64,000 bases of DNA, taken from Actinomycetota bacterium. GTDB taxonomy: Bacteria > Actinomycetota > Actinomycetes > Mycobacteriales > JACQDL01. The stretch is taken from positions 1-64,000 of the forward strand of contig JACQDL010000041.1 in NCBI GenBank assembly GCA_016201065.1, in the 5' to 3' direction. Position 1 is the first letter of the stretch, and every line of letters begins with the position of its first letter. The notes under the pieces were generated by a model. The model had not been told where the DNA came from, searched no databases, and saw only the letters and a program-made list of their open reading frames with translations. Positions 34,817 through 42,688 of this stretch are shown piece after piece. Position numbers and translations under genes: made by a program.

Positions 34817-35568
34817 ACCCGCTCCACCATCGGCAGCGAACGCAGCCCGCGCTCCAGATGCCACTGCAGGTACGCCGCGGTCAGGCCGCTGGCCTCGCGG
34901 CGGACCGGGGGTGAGCTGGCATCCGCCACCAACCAGTCTCCGGTGAGCAGGGCCCGCAGCAGCCGCAGCGTCTCCGGCCGGGTGGTCGCGGCGCCCGCCG
35001 GCCGGCACTCGGTGCACACCGCGCCGCCGGCCGGAACCGAGAAGTAGCGGTGCGGCCCGTCCGTACCGCACCGCGCGCACACCGCCAGGGCCGGCTCCCA
35101 GCCGGCCACCGCCATCGCCCGGACGACGAACGCGTCGAGCACCAGACCCGGCTCCCGCACGCCGTCGGCGAGCGCCCGCAGCGCGCCCACCAGCAGGAGG
35201 TACAGGCGCAGCGAGGGCTCCCCCTCCGCGGCCGCGATCCGCTCCGCCGTCTCCAGGATCGCGGTACCGGCGGTGTAGCGAGGGTAGTCGGACCCGAGGG
35301 AGACGCCGTACGGCGTGATCGTCTCGACCTGGGTGACGATGTCCAGGCCGCTGCCGTCGCCGGAACGGCTGGCGTAGAGCTGGAGGTCGACGTGACCGAA
35401 GGGCTCCAACCGGGCGCCGAACCGGGACCTGGTCCGGCGCACGCCCTTGGCCACCGCGCGGACCCGGCCGTGCCGGCGGGTGAGCAGGGTGACGATGCGA
35501 TCCGCCTCGCCCAGCTTGTGCAGGCGCAGCACGACCGCCTCGTCACGGTAGAGGCTCACGGGCACCAT
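34813..35568 (-). CDS. recO: DNA repair protein RecO
   Basis: 251 residues. N-terminal OB fold [20 protein letters not shown] and [20 protein letters not shown]; helical C-terminal domain with a four-Cys zinc site CARCGTDG ... CTEC. Loads RecA with RecF and RecR. ATG 35568 follows GGTGACAGG. It is the first gene of the coupled recO-uppS-DUF318-TIGR03943 run; recO next to uppS and near era is usual in actinobacteria. Confidence 0.94.
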   Translation of the reverse strand: MVPVSLYRDEAVVLRLHKLGEADRIVTLLTRRHGRVRAVAKGVRRTRSRFGARLEPFGHVDLQLYASRSGDGSGLDIVTQVETITPYGVSLGSDYPRYTAGTAILETAERIAAAEGEPSLRLYLLLVGALRALADGVREPGLVLDAFVVRAMAVAGWEPALAVCARCGTDGPHRYFSVPAGGAVCTECRPAGAATTRPETLRLLRALLTGDWLVADASSPPVRREASGLTAAYLQWHLERGLRSLPMVERV

Positions 35569-35572
35569 CCTG

Positions 35573-36790
35573 TCACCCCCGGCTGACCGCCGTCCCGGTT
35601 GCCGGCGCCGGGCTGCGCCGTGCGGTGAACGCCGCAGCGGCGACCGCGAACCCACCGGCGACGACCGGCACCCAGAACGCCGGCCGGGCGCCGTACTCGT
35701 CGATGACCCGACCCACCACGGTGGCGCCGGCCGCCAGCCCGAACCCGATGCCGGTGGACAGCCAGGACATCGCCTCGGTCCGCGCCCCCTCGGGGACCGT
35801 CGACCCGATGAGGGTCACGGAGGAGATCAGCGAGGGCGCCACGGCCAGCCCGGCCACGAAGATCACCACAGCGAGGGCGGCGGTGTTCGGCAGCGGCTGG
35901 AGGGTGCCGAGCGCCACGGTGAGACCTGCCGTGGTCCACACCAGGCGGCGGGCGACCCGGGTGGCTGGCCGGAGCGCGCCGTGGACCAGCCCCGCCACCA
36001 TCGAGCCGGTCGCGAACGCGGCGAGCACCAGACCGGCGAGGCCGGCCTGCCCGCGCTCGGTGACGATGGCCACGACGGCGACCTCCACCGACCCGAAGAT
36101 GCCGCCCAGCCCGAAGGACACCAGCGCGACGCCGCGGACGACCGGGTGCCGGATCGCCGGGCCGGCGGAGCGAGATCGAGCCGTCGACCGTGGCGGCTCG
36201 CTGGCCCGCTGCGGCAGCAGCAGGCACCCGCCGACGACGCCGATCGCGGCTGCGGCGAGCAGGCCGGCCCGCGGGGCCACCCGGGTGCACAGCAGCGTCA
36301 CCAGGACCGGGCCCGCGACGAAGATGACCTCATCGAGCACGGCCTCCCACGAGTAGGCGACGTGGCCGAGCCCGGTTCCCACCGTGGCGTGCGACCAGCG
36401 CACGCGGACCAGGGTGCCGACGGGGACGTGCCCCACACCGATCAGCCCCGCGGTGGCGAGCAGCAGCCACCCGGGCGCATGCCAGCGCACCGCGCCGACG
36501 AGCAGCAGGATGCCGGCCGTCTCGACCGCCAGGCCGCCGGCGATCAGGCCAGCCTGCCCGTGCCGATCGGCGATCCGGGCGAGCGTCGGGGTGGTCGCCG
36601 AGGAGACCAGGGCGACGGTGGCGGCCACCGCGCCCGCCAGGGCATAGGAGCCGCCGCTCCGAGTGATCAACAGGACGCAGCCGAGCCCGATCATGGAGAT
36701 CGGCATCCGCGTCACGAACCCAGCCACCGTGAAGGACGCGGCTCCCGGGAGGGTCAGCAGCCTGCGGTAGGTGGTAAGCACGGTCGCCAC
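35573..36790 (-). CDS. Major facilitator superfamily transporter
   Basis: About 405 residues with 12 predicted spans. It starts LTLPGAASFTVAGFVTRMPI, with further segments such as VLLITRSGGSYALAGAVAAT and, after an Arg/Ser loop near the middle, GVALVSFGLGGIFGSVEVAV. It resembles actinomycete MFS proteins of unassigned substrate. GTG 36790 or GTG 36781 is likely the start. It ends 4 nt before the recO start and may be transcribed ahead of it. Confidence 0.85.
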   Translation of the reverse strand: MATVLTTYRRLLTLPGAASFTVAGFVTRMPISMIGLGCVLLITRSGGSYALAGAVAATVALVSSATTPTLARIADRHGQAGLIAGGLAVETAGILLLVGAVRWHAPGWLLLATAGLIGVGHVPVGTLVRVRWSHATVGTGLGHVAYSWEAVLDEVIFVAGPVLVTLLCTRVAPRAGLLAAAAIGVVGGCLLLPQRASEPPRSTARSRSAGPAIRHPVVRGVALVSFGLGGIFGSVEVAVVAIVTERGQAGLAGLVLAAFATGSMVAGLVHGALRPATRVARRLVWTTAGLTVALGTLQPLPNTAALAVVIFVAGLAVAPSLISSVTLIGSTVPEGARTEAMSWLSTGIGFGLAAGATVVGRVIDEYGARPAFWVPVVAGGFAVAAAAFTARRSPAPATGTAVSRG

Positions 36791-36945
36791 GCTAGCCGGG
36801 CCGACCCGCGGCCTTGAACCGGACTCAACTTTCGCCCGGCCCCGGACGGGTGCTAGACAGGCCATGTGCGCGCCGATCCGCTGGAGCTCAACCACACCGA
36901 TCCGGCGCGGCCAGCGAGCGAGCCGGATGCCCCGGTCCGCGGCCC

Positions 36946-37932
36946 ATGCTGATCGCCGAGCTGGACCCGGCCGGGATCACCGAGGCCGACCAGGACGCCT
37001 GGTGCGAGCTGGCACTGGCGTGCCAGCGGGTGGACCTGCCGACCGATCCGACGCCGACCCGGCGGGCGCTGCTCGGTCGGCTCCAACCCAGGGGAGACGA
37101 ACAGATCCGGTCCTGGGTCGCCCGCGACAACGGCGGCTTCGCCGGCGCGATCGTCCTCGCCCTGTTCACCGGCGCCAACGCCCACCTGGCGGTGTGCCGG
37201 CTGGAGGTCCGACCGTCGGAACGGCGGCGCGGGGTGGGACGGGTGCTGTACGACCGGGCCGCCGTGGCGGCGAAGGCCGCCGGGCGGACGGCGCTGGTCG
37301 CCGACTGCCGGGTCTGGGGACCGGGTGCGGGCTTCGCGGCCGAGCTGGGAGCCCGGCCGGTGCTCACCGACCTCCGCAGCCTGCTCCGCCTCTCGGAGGT
37401 GGACGACGCGGCGATGCGGTCCTGGGCCAGCGGTGGCCGGGCCAGGACCGACGGCTGTTCCCTCGTGCGCTGGGTCCACCGCTGCCCGGACGAGCTGGTC
37501 GAGCAGTTCCTTCTGGTCCGCACCGGGATGGACGACACGCCCCACGGCGAGCTGGAGCTGCGACCCGAACGACCCAGCGTGGTCGAGCTGCGCAAGATCG
37601 AGCTGAACGCCGCCCGGCGCGGCGAGATCCTGTACGCCGTGGCGGTCCGTGAGGAGGCCACCGGGCGGCTGACGGCATACACCTCGGTGCACGTCTCGGC
37701 CGGCATGCCGTGGGGTGCGGTGGGGAGCACGACCGTGCTGCCCACCTACCGGGGGCGCGGCTTCGGCCTGTGGGTCAAGGCCGACATGGTGCGCTGGCTC
37801 GCCGTGGCGCAGCCGCAGCTCACCGGCTACGTGACCGGGAACGACGCCGAGAACCTGCACATGCGCCGGATCAACGAGGCGATGGGATACCACGTCCTCG
37901 ACAGCTGGCAGGCCTGGCAGCTCGACCTCTGA
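36946..37932 (+). CDS. GNAT-family acetyltransferase, two-domain
   Basis: 328 residues from ATG 36946, containing two GNAT folds. The first has CRLEVRPSERRRGVGRVLYD (acetyl-CoA loop RRRGVG), the second VGSTTVLPTYRGRGFGLWVK (RGRGFG) and a C-terminal NDAENLHMRRINEAMGYHVL. Mycothiol synthase and some resistance enzymes share the tandem layout, but the substrate is not predictable. A second frame starting at GTG 36866 (VRADPLELNHTDPARP) reads like the natural N-terminus and stops just past 36946, so a one-base frameshift near 36943 is possible. Confidence 0.8.
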   Translation: MLIAELDPAGITEADQDAWCELALACQRVDLPTDPTPTRRALLGRLQPRGDEQIRSWVARDNGGFAGAIVLALFTGANAHLAVCRLEVRPSERRRGVGRVLYDRAAVAAKAAGRTALVADCRVWGPGAGFAAELGARPVLTDLRSLLRLSEVDDAAMRSWASGGRARTDGCSLVRWVHRCPDELVEQFLLVRTGMDDTPHGELELRPERPSVVELRKIELNAARRGEILYAVAVREEATGRLTAYTSVHVSAGMPWGAVGSTTVLPTYRGRGFGLWVKADMVRWLAVAQPQLTGYVTGNDAENLHMRRINEAMGYHVLDSWQAWQLDL

Positions 37933-37939
37933 CGGAGCC

Positions 37940-38827
37940 CTAGAAGCCGAGCTTGCGGAGCTGCCGCGGGTCGCGCTGCCAGTCTTTGGCGATCTTGACG
38001 TGCAGGTCCAGGTAGACCTGGGTGCCCAGCAGCGCCTCGATCTGCCGCCGGGCGGCGATCCCCACCTGCTTCATCCGCTCCCCGCGGGCGCCGAGGACGA
38101 TCCCCTTCTGGCTCGATCGTTCGACGTAGACGATGGCGTGGACGTCCAGGAGGTCGTCGCGCCCCTCCCGCGCGGAGAGCTCCTCCACGACCACGGCGAT
38201 GGAGTGCGGCAGCTCGTCCCGGACGCCCTCCAGCGCGGCCTCCCGGATCAGCTCCGCCACGAGGGTCTCCTCGGGCTCGTCGGTGAGCTCGCCGTCCGGA
38301 TAGAACGCCGGCCCTTCGGGCAGGTACCCGATCAGCAGGTCAGCGAGGGTGCCGACCTGGAACCCGGCGGCGGCCGACACCGGGATCAGGTCGGCGAACT
38401 CCATCACGGCGGACAGCCCGACGAGCTGCTCGGCGACCCGCTCCGGGGACACCTTGTCGGTCTTGGTGACGATCCCGACCACCGGAGTGGCCAGCCTGGA
38501 CAGCTCGCGGGCGACGAACCGGTCCCCCGGCCCCACCTCCTCGTCGGCCGGCACCGCGAACCCGACCACGTCGACCTCGGACCAGGTGGTGCGCACGATG
38601 TCGTTGAGCCGCTGGCCGAGCAGGGTGCGCGGCTTGTGCAGCCCAGGGGTGTCGACCAGGACGAGCTGCGCGTCCGGACGGTGCAGGATCCCGCGGATCG
38701 CGTGCCGGGTGGTCTGCGGCCGGGTGGAGGTGATCGCAACCTTCCCGCCGACCAGAGCGTTGGTCAGGGTGGACTTGCCGACGTTGGGCCGGCCCACGAC
38801 ACACGCAAAGCCCGAGCGGAAGGTCAC
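37940..38827 (-). CDS. era: GTPase Era
   Basis: 295 residues. G1 GRPNVGKST, G2 TRPQTTRHAIRGI, G3 DTPGLHKPRTLLG, G4 TKTD, and a C-terminal KH domain (ERSSQKGIVLGARGERMKQV). Binds 16S rRNA during 30S assembly. GTG 38827 gives the usual N-terminus TFRSGFACVVGRPN; the frame is open further but reads as noise. Convergent with the GNAT gene, 7 nt apart. Confidence 0.95.
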   Translation of the reverse strand: MTFRSGFACVVGRPNVGKSTLTNALVGGKVAITSTRPQTTRHAIRGILHRPDAQLVLVDTPGLHKPRTLLGQRLNDIVRTTWSEVDVVGFAVPADEEVGPGDRFVARELSRLATPVVGIVTKTDKVSPERVAEQLVGLSAVMEFADLIPVSAAAGFQVGTLADLLIGYLPEGPAFYPDGELTDEPEETLVAELIREAALEGVRDELPHSIAVVVEELSAREGRDDLLDVHAIVYVERSSQKGIVLGARGERMKQVGIAARRQIEALLGTQVYLDLHVKIAKDWQRDPRQLRKLGF

Positions 38828-38897
38828 CCCGGCATTGTGCCCTACGGGACCGGGTCGGCATCGACGAGTCACTACATAATTGCGCCCATTCGCATAA

Positions 38898-38926
38898 TTG
38901 ACTGATTCCAGTCTCGGGGCTAGGGT
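38898..38926 (+). promoter_or_regulatory. furA promoter with Fur box, probably leaderless
   Basis: TTGACTGATTCCAG (38898-38911) matches the mycobacterial FurA box TTGACTnATTCCAG almost exactly. TTGACT also serves as -35, with TAGGGT (38921-38926) as -10 after 17 nt. Transcription would then start at or next to the A of the ATG at 38933, giving a leaderless mRNA. AT-rich repeats (ATAATTG twice, 38875-38900) lie just upstream. Confidence 0.7.
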
Positions 38927-38932
38927 CGCCCC

Positions 38933-39373
38933 ATGCCTGACCGCGAGGTCGCACGGCAGCACCTGCTGACCGCCGGGCTGCGGGTGACCGCGGCCCGGCT
39001 GGCGGTGCTGCACGCCATCCCGCCGCAGGCACACCTCGACGCCGACGAGATCACCCGAGCGGTCCGCGCCGGCCTGGGCACGATCTCCGTCCAGGCCGTC
39101 TACGACGTGCTCCGCGCACTCACCTCGGCCGGGTTGCTGCGCCGGATCGAGCCAGCCGGCAAGCCGGCGCTGTACGAGGCGAGGGTGGCCGACAACCACC
39201 ACCATCTCGTCTGCCGGTCCTGCGGTGCCGTCGTCGACGTGGACTGCGTCATCGGCAACGCGCCCTGTCTGTCGCCCTCGGACGACGCCGGGTTCGTGAT
39301 CGACGAGGCCGAGGTGACCTTCTGGGGGATCTGTCCCACCTGTCAACTCGCACCGCATGAGGAGCGCGAATGA
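38933..39373 (+). CDS. furA: Fur-family regulator FurA
   Basis: 146 residues. Winged helix TAGLRVTAARLAVLHAI and SVQAVYDVLRALTSAGLLRR, then the metal sites NHHHLVCRSCGAVVDVDC and ICPTC, with two CxxC pairs. FurA senses iron or peroxide and represses itself and the adjacent catalase. The stop overlaps the katA ATG by 4 nt. Promoter and operator lie immediately upstream. Confidence 0.93.
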   Translation: MPDREVARQHLLTAGLRVTAARLAVLHAIPPQAHLDADEITRAVRAGLGTISVQAVYDVLRALTSAGLLRRIEPAGKPALYEARVADNHHHLVCRSCGAVVDVDCVIGNAPCLSPSDDAGFVIDEAEVTFWGICPTCQLAPHEERE

Positions 39374-40818
39374 CCGACCAACGACCGCTCACTACCACCG
39401 ATGCCGGCATCCCGGCACCCAGCGACGAACACTCGCTGTCCGTCGGGGCGAACGGTCCGCTGCTGCTGCAGGACCACTACCTGATCCAGAAGATGGCCCA
39501 GTTCAACCGGGAGCGGGTTCCGGAGCGGGTCGTGCACGCCAAGGGCGGTGGCGCGCGCGGCTACTTCGAGGCCACCGAGGATGTCAGCCAGTTCACCAAG
39601 GCCAAGGTGTTCGCGAAGGGCACCCGGACCGAGGTCATCCTCCGGTTCTCCAGCGTGGCCGGCGAGCTGGGCTTCCCGGACACCGTCCGGGACCCACGCG
39701 GGTTCGCGCTGAAGTTCTACACCGAGGACGGCAACTACGACCTGGTCGGCAACAACACGCCGATCTTCTTCATCCGCGACCCGCAGAAGTTCTCCGACTT
39801 CATCCACTCGCAGAAGCGGCGGGCGGACAACCACCTGCACGACAACAACATGCAGTGGGACTTCTGGACCCTCTCGCCGGAGTCGGCGCACCAGGTGACG
39901 TTCCTGATGAGCGACCGGGGAACGCCGAAGACCTGGCGGCACATGAACGGCTACGGCAGCCACACCTTCATGTGGGTCAACGCCGCGGGCGAGAAGTTCT
40001 GGGTGAAGTACCACTTCAAGACCGAGCAGGGCATCCAGACCTTCACCGACGCCGAGGCGAAGGCCATGACGGCGGAGGACCGCGACTACCACATCCGCGA
40101 CCTGCACACCGCGATCGCCCGCGGCGACGCCCCGGCCTGGCGGCTGGAGATGCAGATCATGCCGTTCGAGGATGCGGCGGACTACCGGTTCAACCCGTTC
40201 GACCTCACCAAGGTGTGGCCGCACAGCGACTACCCGCCGATCACCATCGGTCGGCTGGTGCTGGACCGCAACCCGGAGAACTACTTCGCCGAGATCGAGC
40301 AGTCGGCGTTCGAACCGGCCAACATGGTGCCCGGGATCGGCCCGAGCCCGGACAAGATGCTGCAGGGCCGGCTGTTCTCCTACCCGGACACCCACCGGTA
40401 CCGGATCGGACCGAACTATCTCCAGCTCCCGGTCAACCAGCCGAAGGCGCCGGTGCACTCCTACAACAAGGACGGCGCGATGCGCTACAGCAACCCGGGT
40501 GACCCGGTGTACGCGCCGAACTCCTACGGTGGCGCCAAGGCCAACCCCGAGCTCTTCGAGCACGAGACCTACCAGGTCACCGGGGAGATCCTGCGTTCGG
40601 CCTACACCCTCCACGCCGAGGATGACGACTTCGGTCAGGCCGGCGCGCTCTACCGCGACGTGCTGACCGAGACGGAGCGGGACCACCTCGCCGGCAACAT
40701 CGCCGGGCACGCCAGCCAGGGCGTGACGCCACCGGTGCTACAGCGGGTGCTGGAGTACTGGAACAACGTCGACGCCGACCTCGGCGCCCGCGTCGCCAAG
40801 GGCCTCAACGGCGGCTGA
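39370..40818 (+). CDS. katA: Monofunctional catalase
   Basis: 482 residues, small-subunit clade size. Distal His/Asn region RVVHAKGGGARGYFEATEDV and NTPIFFIRDPQKFSDFIHSQ; proximal heme tyrosine in RLFSYPDTHRYRIGPNY. Disproportionates hydrogen peroxide. Directly coupled to furA, the usual partner being KatG in mycobacteria and a monofunctional catalase in several actinomycetes. Ends at a strong hairpin. Confidence 0.95.
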   Translation: MTDQRPLTTTDAGIPAPSDEHSLSVGANGPLLLQDHYLIQKMAQFNRERVPERVVHAKGGGARGYFEATEDVSQFTKAKVFAKGTRTEVILRFSSVAGELGFPDTVRDPRGFALKFYTEDGNYDLVGNNTPIFFIRDPQKFSDFIHSQKRRADNHLHDNNMQWDFWTLSPESAHQVTFLMSDRGTPKTWRHMNGYGSHTFMWVNAAGEKFWVKYHFKTEQGIQTFTDAEAKAMTAEDRDYHIRDLHTAIARGDAPAWRLEMQIMPFEDAADYRFNPFDLTKVWPHSDYPPITIGRLVLDRNPENYFAEIEQSAFEPANMVPGIGPSPDKMLQGRLFSYPDTHRYRIGPNYLQLPVNQPKAPVHSYNKDGAMRYSNPGDPVYAPNSYGGAKANPELFEHETYQVTGEILRSAYTLHAEDDDFGQAGALYRDVLTETERDHLAGNIAGHASQGVTPPVLQRVLEYWNNVDADLGARVAKGLNGG

Positions 40819-40824
40819 CCGATG

Positions 40825-40860
40825 GTCCCGGACCCGGTGCGGACACGCCGGGTCCGGGAC
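40825..40860. terminator. katA terminator hairpin
   Basis: GTCCCGGACCCGG (40825-40837) pairs perfectly with CCGGGTCCGGGAC (40848-40860) around a 10-nt loop, 7 nt after the katA stop. Confidence 0.75.
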
Positions 40861-40986
40861 GCCCGGCTCCTCCCCGTCGACCCGAGACGCCACCCGCCGT
40901 CACCGGATCGGCTGCTGGTCGTTCCTGCCGGCTAGGTGCGACCCTGATATTCCGTCGTACGCGGGAACACGTGGAGGGTGACGGCC

Positions 40987-42633
40987 ATGACATCTGCCGT
41001 GCCGCCCTCGCCCGTGCGACACTCGGCCGCGCCGCCCGGAGGCGTCCTCCGGCTCCGCCCGGCCGGCGAACGCGACCGGCCGGAGTCACCGCCCGCTGCC
41101 CGGGACGGCGCCGCGGCACCGGTCGAGACGCCCGCGACGGCCGTGGTCGCCGCCGAGACCGCCGCGATGGCGGCCGCCGCGATCGCCGCCGCAGCCGCCG
41201 CCGCAGCCGCCGCCGCGGTGACCCGGATGGGGCGGCCCAGGGGCCGCCAGCGCCACACCACCGCGGGAACCACCAACGCGGACCGCTCAGCCCCGCCGCC
41301 CGCAGCGCCGCCGCAGCCAGCCCAGCCGCCCGCAGCCCCGCCGCGGGCCGACTCACCGCTGACCCCGCCACCGCCGCTCGTGGTGATCCCGCGCACGGAT
41401 CGGCCGCGCCAGTGTGATGCCGGTGACCAGTCCCGGCTCCCCACACCGCTCACCTGGGGTGCGGACCGACGCGGCTCTGGCACGCCGGTGGATTTCGCCG
41501 CGGCCGCGCAGTTCCTCCGGCTCTACCACGCGGAACAGCCAGCGATGATCGACCTGAGGCACCGCCTCGGGCAGGTGCGCGCCGAGATCGAGCGGACCGG
41601 CAGCTACCGGCACACCAGCGAGGAGCTCGCCTTTGGTGCCAAGCTGGCCTGGCGCAACGCCGCCCGCTGCATCGGCCGGCTGTACTGGCGCCGCCTGCAC
41701 GTGCGGGACCGCCGCCACCTGCGCGATCCGGCGGAGATCGCGAACGAGGCAGCCGAGCACCTGCAGATCGCCACCAACGGTGGCCGCATCCGGCCGATCG
41801 TCACGGTCTTCGCGCCGGACACCCCGGACTCGGCGGGTCCGCGGATCTGGAACGAACAGCTCGTCAGCTACGCCGGCCACCGGCGGCGGGACGGCGGCGT
41901 GCTCGGCGATCCCCGGACGGCGGACCTCACCGAGCTGGCCAGGCGGCTCGGCTGGACCGCCCCCGAGACCTCCTTCGACCTGCTGCCGCTGGTCATCGAC
42001 GGCGGCGACGGCCGCCCCCGGATGTTCGAGCTCCCCGAGGAGGTCGTGGCCGAGGTCCCACTGTCCCACCCGCAGCACGAATGGTTCGGCGAGCTCGGGC
42101 TGCGCTGGTATGCGGTGCCGGTGATCTCGGCGATGTGCCTGGACATCGGCGGGATCTGCTACCCCGCGGCCCCGTTCAGCCGCTGGCACATGGGTACCGA
42201 GATCGGCGCCCGCGGTCTGGCCGACCGCGACCGCTACGACCTGCTGCCGCTGGTCGCCCGCCGGCTCGGCATGGACACCAGCACGGAGCGGTCGTTGTGG
42301 CGGGACCGCGCGTTGATCGAGCTCACCGCCGCCGTGCTGCACTCCTTCGACCGGGCCGGGGTGAGCATGGCCGACCACCACACCGAGTCGCGGCGGTTCA
42401 TGGCCCACCTTGAGCAGGAACGGCAGCAGGGCCGGCCGGTCTCGGCGGACTGGTCCTGGATCGTGCCCCCGATCTCCGGGTCGGCCACCCAGGTCTTCCA
42501 CCAACACTTCGACGAGCTCGATGTCCGGCCGGCGTACGTGCGGCACGACGACCCGCCGCACCGCGCCGGCCACGGCGTTCCCGGCGCGGCCGGGCCCCCT
42601 CGGGCAAGCGTGGGCGGTGGGCACCGTCAGTAG
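40987..42633 (+). CDS. nos: Bacterial nitric oxide synthase oxygenase with long N-terminal extension
   Basis: 548 residues; bacterial NOS oxygenases are usually 360-400. The heme thiolate Cys is in AWRNAARCIGRLYWRRLHV; ATNGGRIRPIVTVF and the substrate Glu in FSRWHMGTEIG are conserved. It makes NO from arginine with a separate reductase. The first 165 residues are Ala/Pro-rich with an alanine run near 70-85 and are not part of the catalytic fold. ATG 40987 is supported by GGAGGG 8 nt upstream, although a later start is possible. It follows furA-katA, suggesting a redox-stress context. Its last codons lie in a 17-bp tandem repeat. Confidence 0.88.
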   Translation: MTSAVPPSPVRHSAAPPGGVLRLRPAGERDRPESPPAARDGAAAPVETPATAVVAAETAAMAAAAIAAAAAAAAAAAVTRMGRPRGRQRHTTAGTTNADRSAPPPAAPPQPAQPPAAPPRADSPLTPPPPLVVIPRTDRPRQCDAGDQSRLPTPLTWGADRRGSGTPVDFAAAAQFLRLYHAEQPAMIDLRHRLGQVRAEIERTGSYRHTSEELAFGAKLAWRNAARCIGRLYWRRLHVRDRRHLRDPAEIANEAAEHLQIATNGGRIRPIVTVFAPDTPDSAGPRIWNEQLVSYAGHRRRDGGVLGDPRTADLTELARRLGWTAPETSFDLLPLVIDGGDGRPRMFELPEEVVAEVPLSHPQHEWFGELGLRWYAVPVISAMCLDIGGICYPAAPFSRWHMGTEIGARGLADRDRYDLLPLVARRLGMDTSTERSLWRDRALIELTAAVLHSFDRAGVSMADHHTESRRFMAHLEQERQQGRPVSADWSWIVPPISGSATQVFHQHFDELDVRPAYVRHDDPPHRAGHGVPGAAGPPRASVGGGHRQ

Positions 42634-42688
42634 GTGGGCACCGTCAGTAGGTCGGCACCGTCAGTAGGTCGGCACCGTCAGTAGGTCG
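42621..42688. repeat. 17-bp tandem repeat (4 copies) at convergent NOS/moeZ ends
   Basis: GCACCGTCAGTAGGTCG units at 42621, 42638, 42655 and 42672; the first differs by one base (GG at the end). The NOS stop TAG is in copy 1 and the moeZ stop (TCA 42678-42680) in copy 4. The unit holds TAG on the plus strand and TGA on the minus strand; with a length of 17 nt the copies place stops in all frames on both strands. Confidence 0.9.

Noticed and set aside
40932-41483. Minus-strand frame opposite the NOS N-terminal extension
   Set aside because: Ala/Gly-rich mirror of a GC-rich repeat; no start signal or family. It does show that the extension itself needs experimental support.
42621-42688. CRISPR array
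   Set aside because: Units are 17 nt and directly adjacent with no spacers; no cas genes are present.
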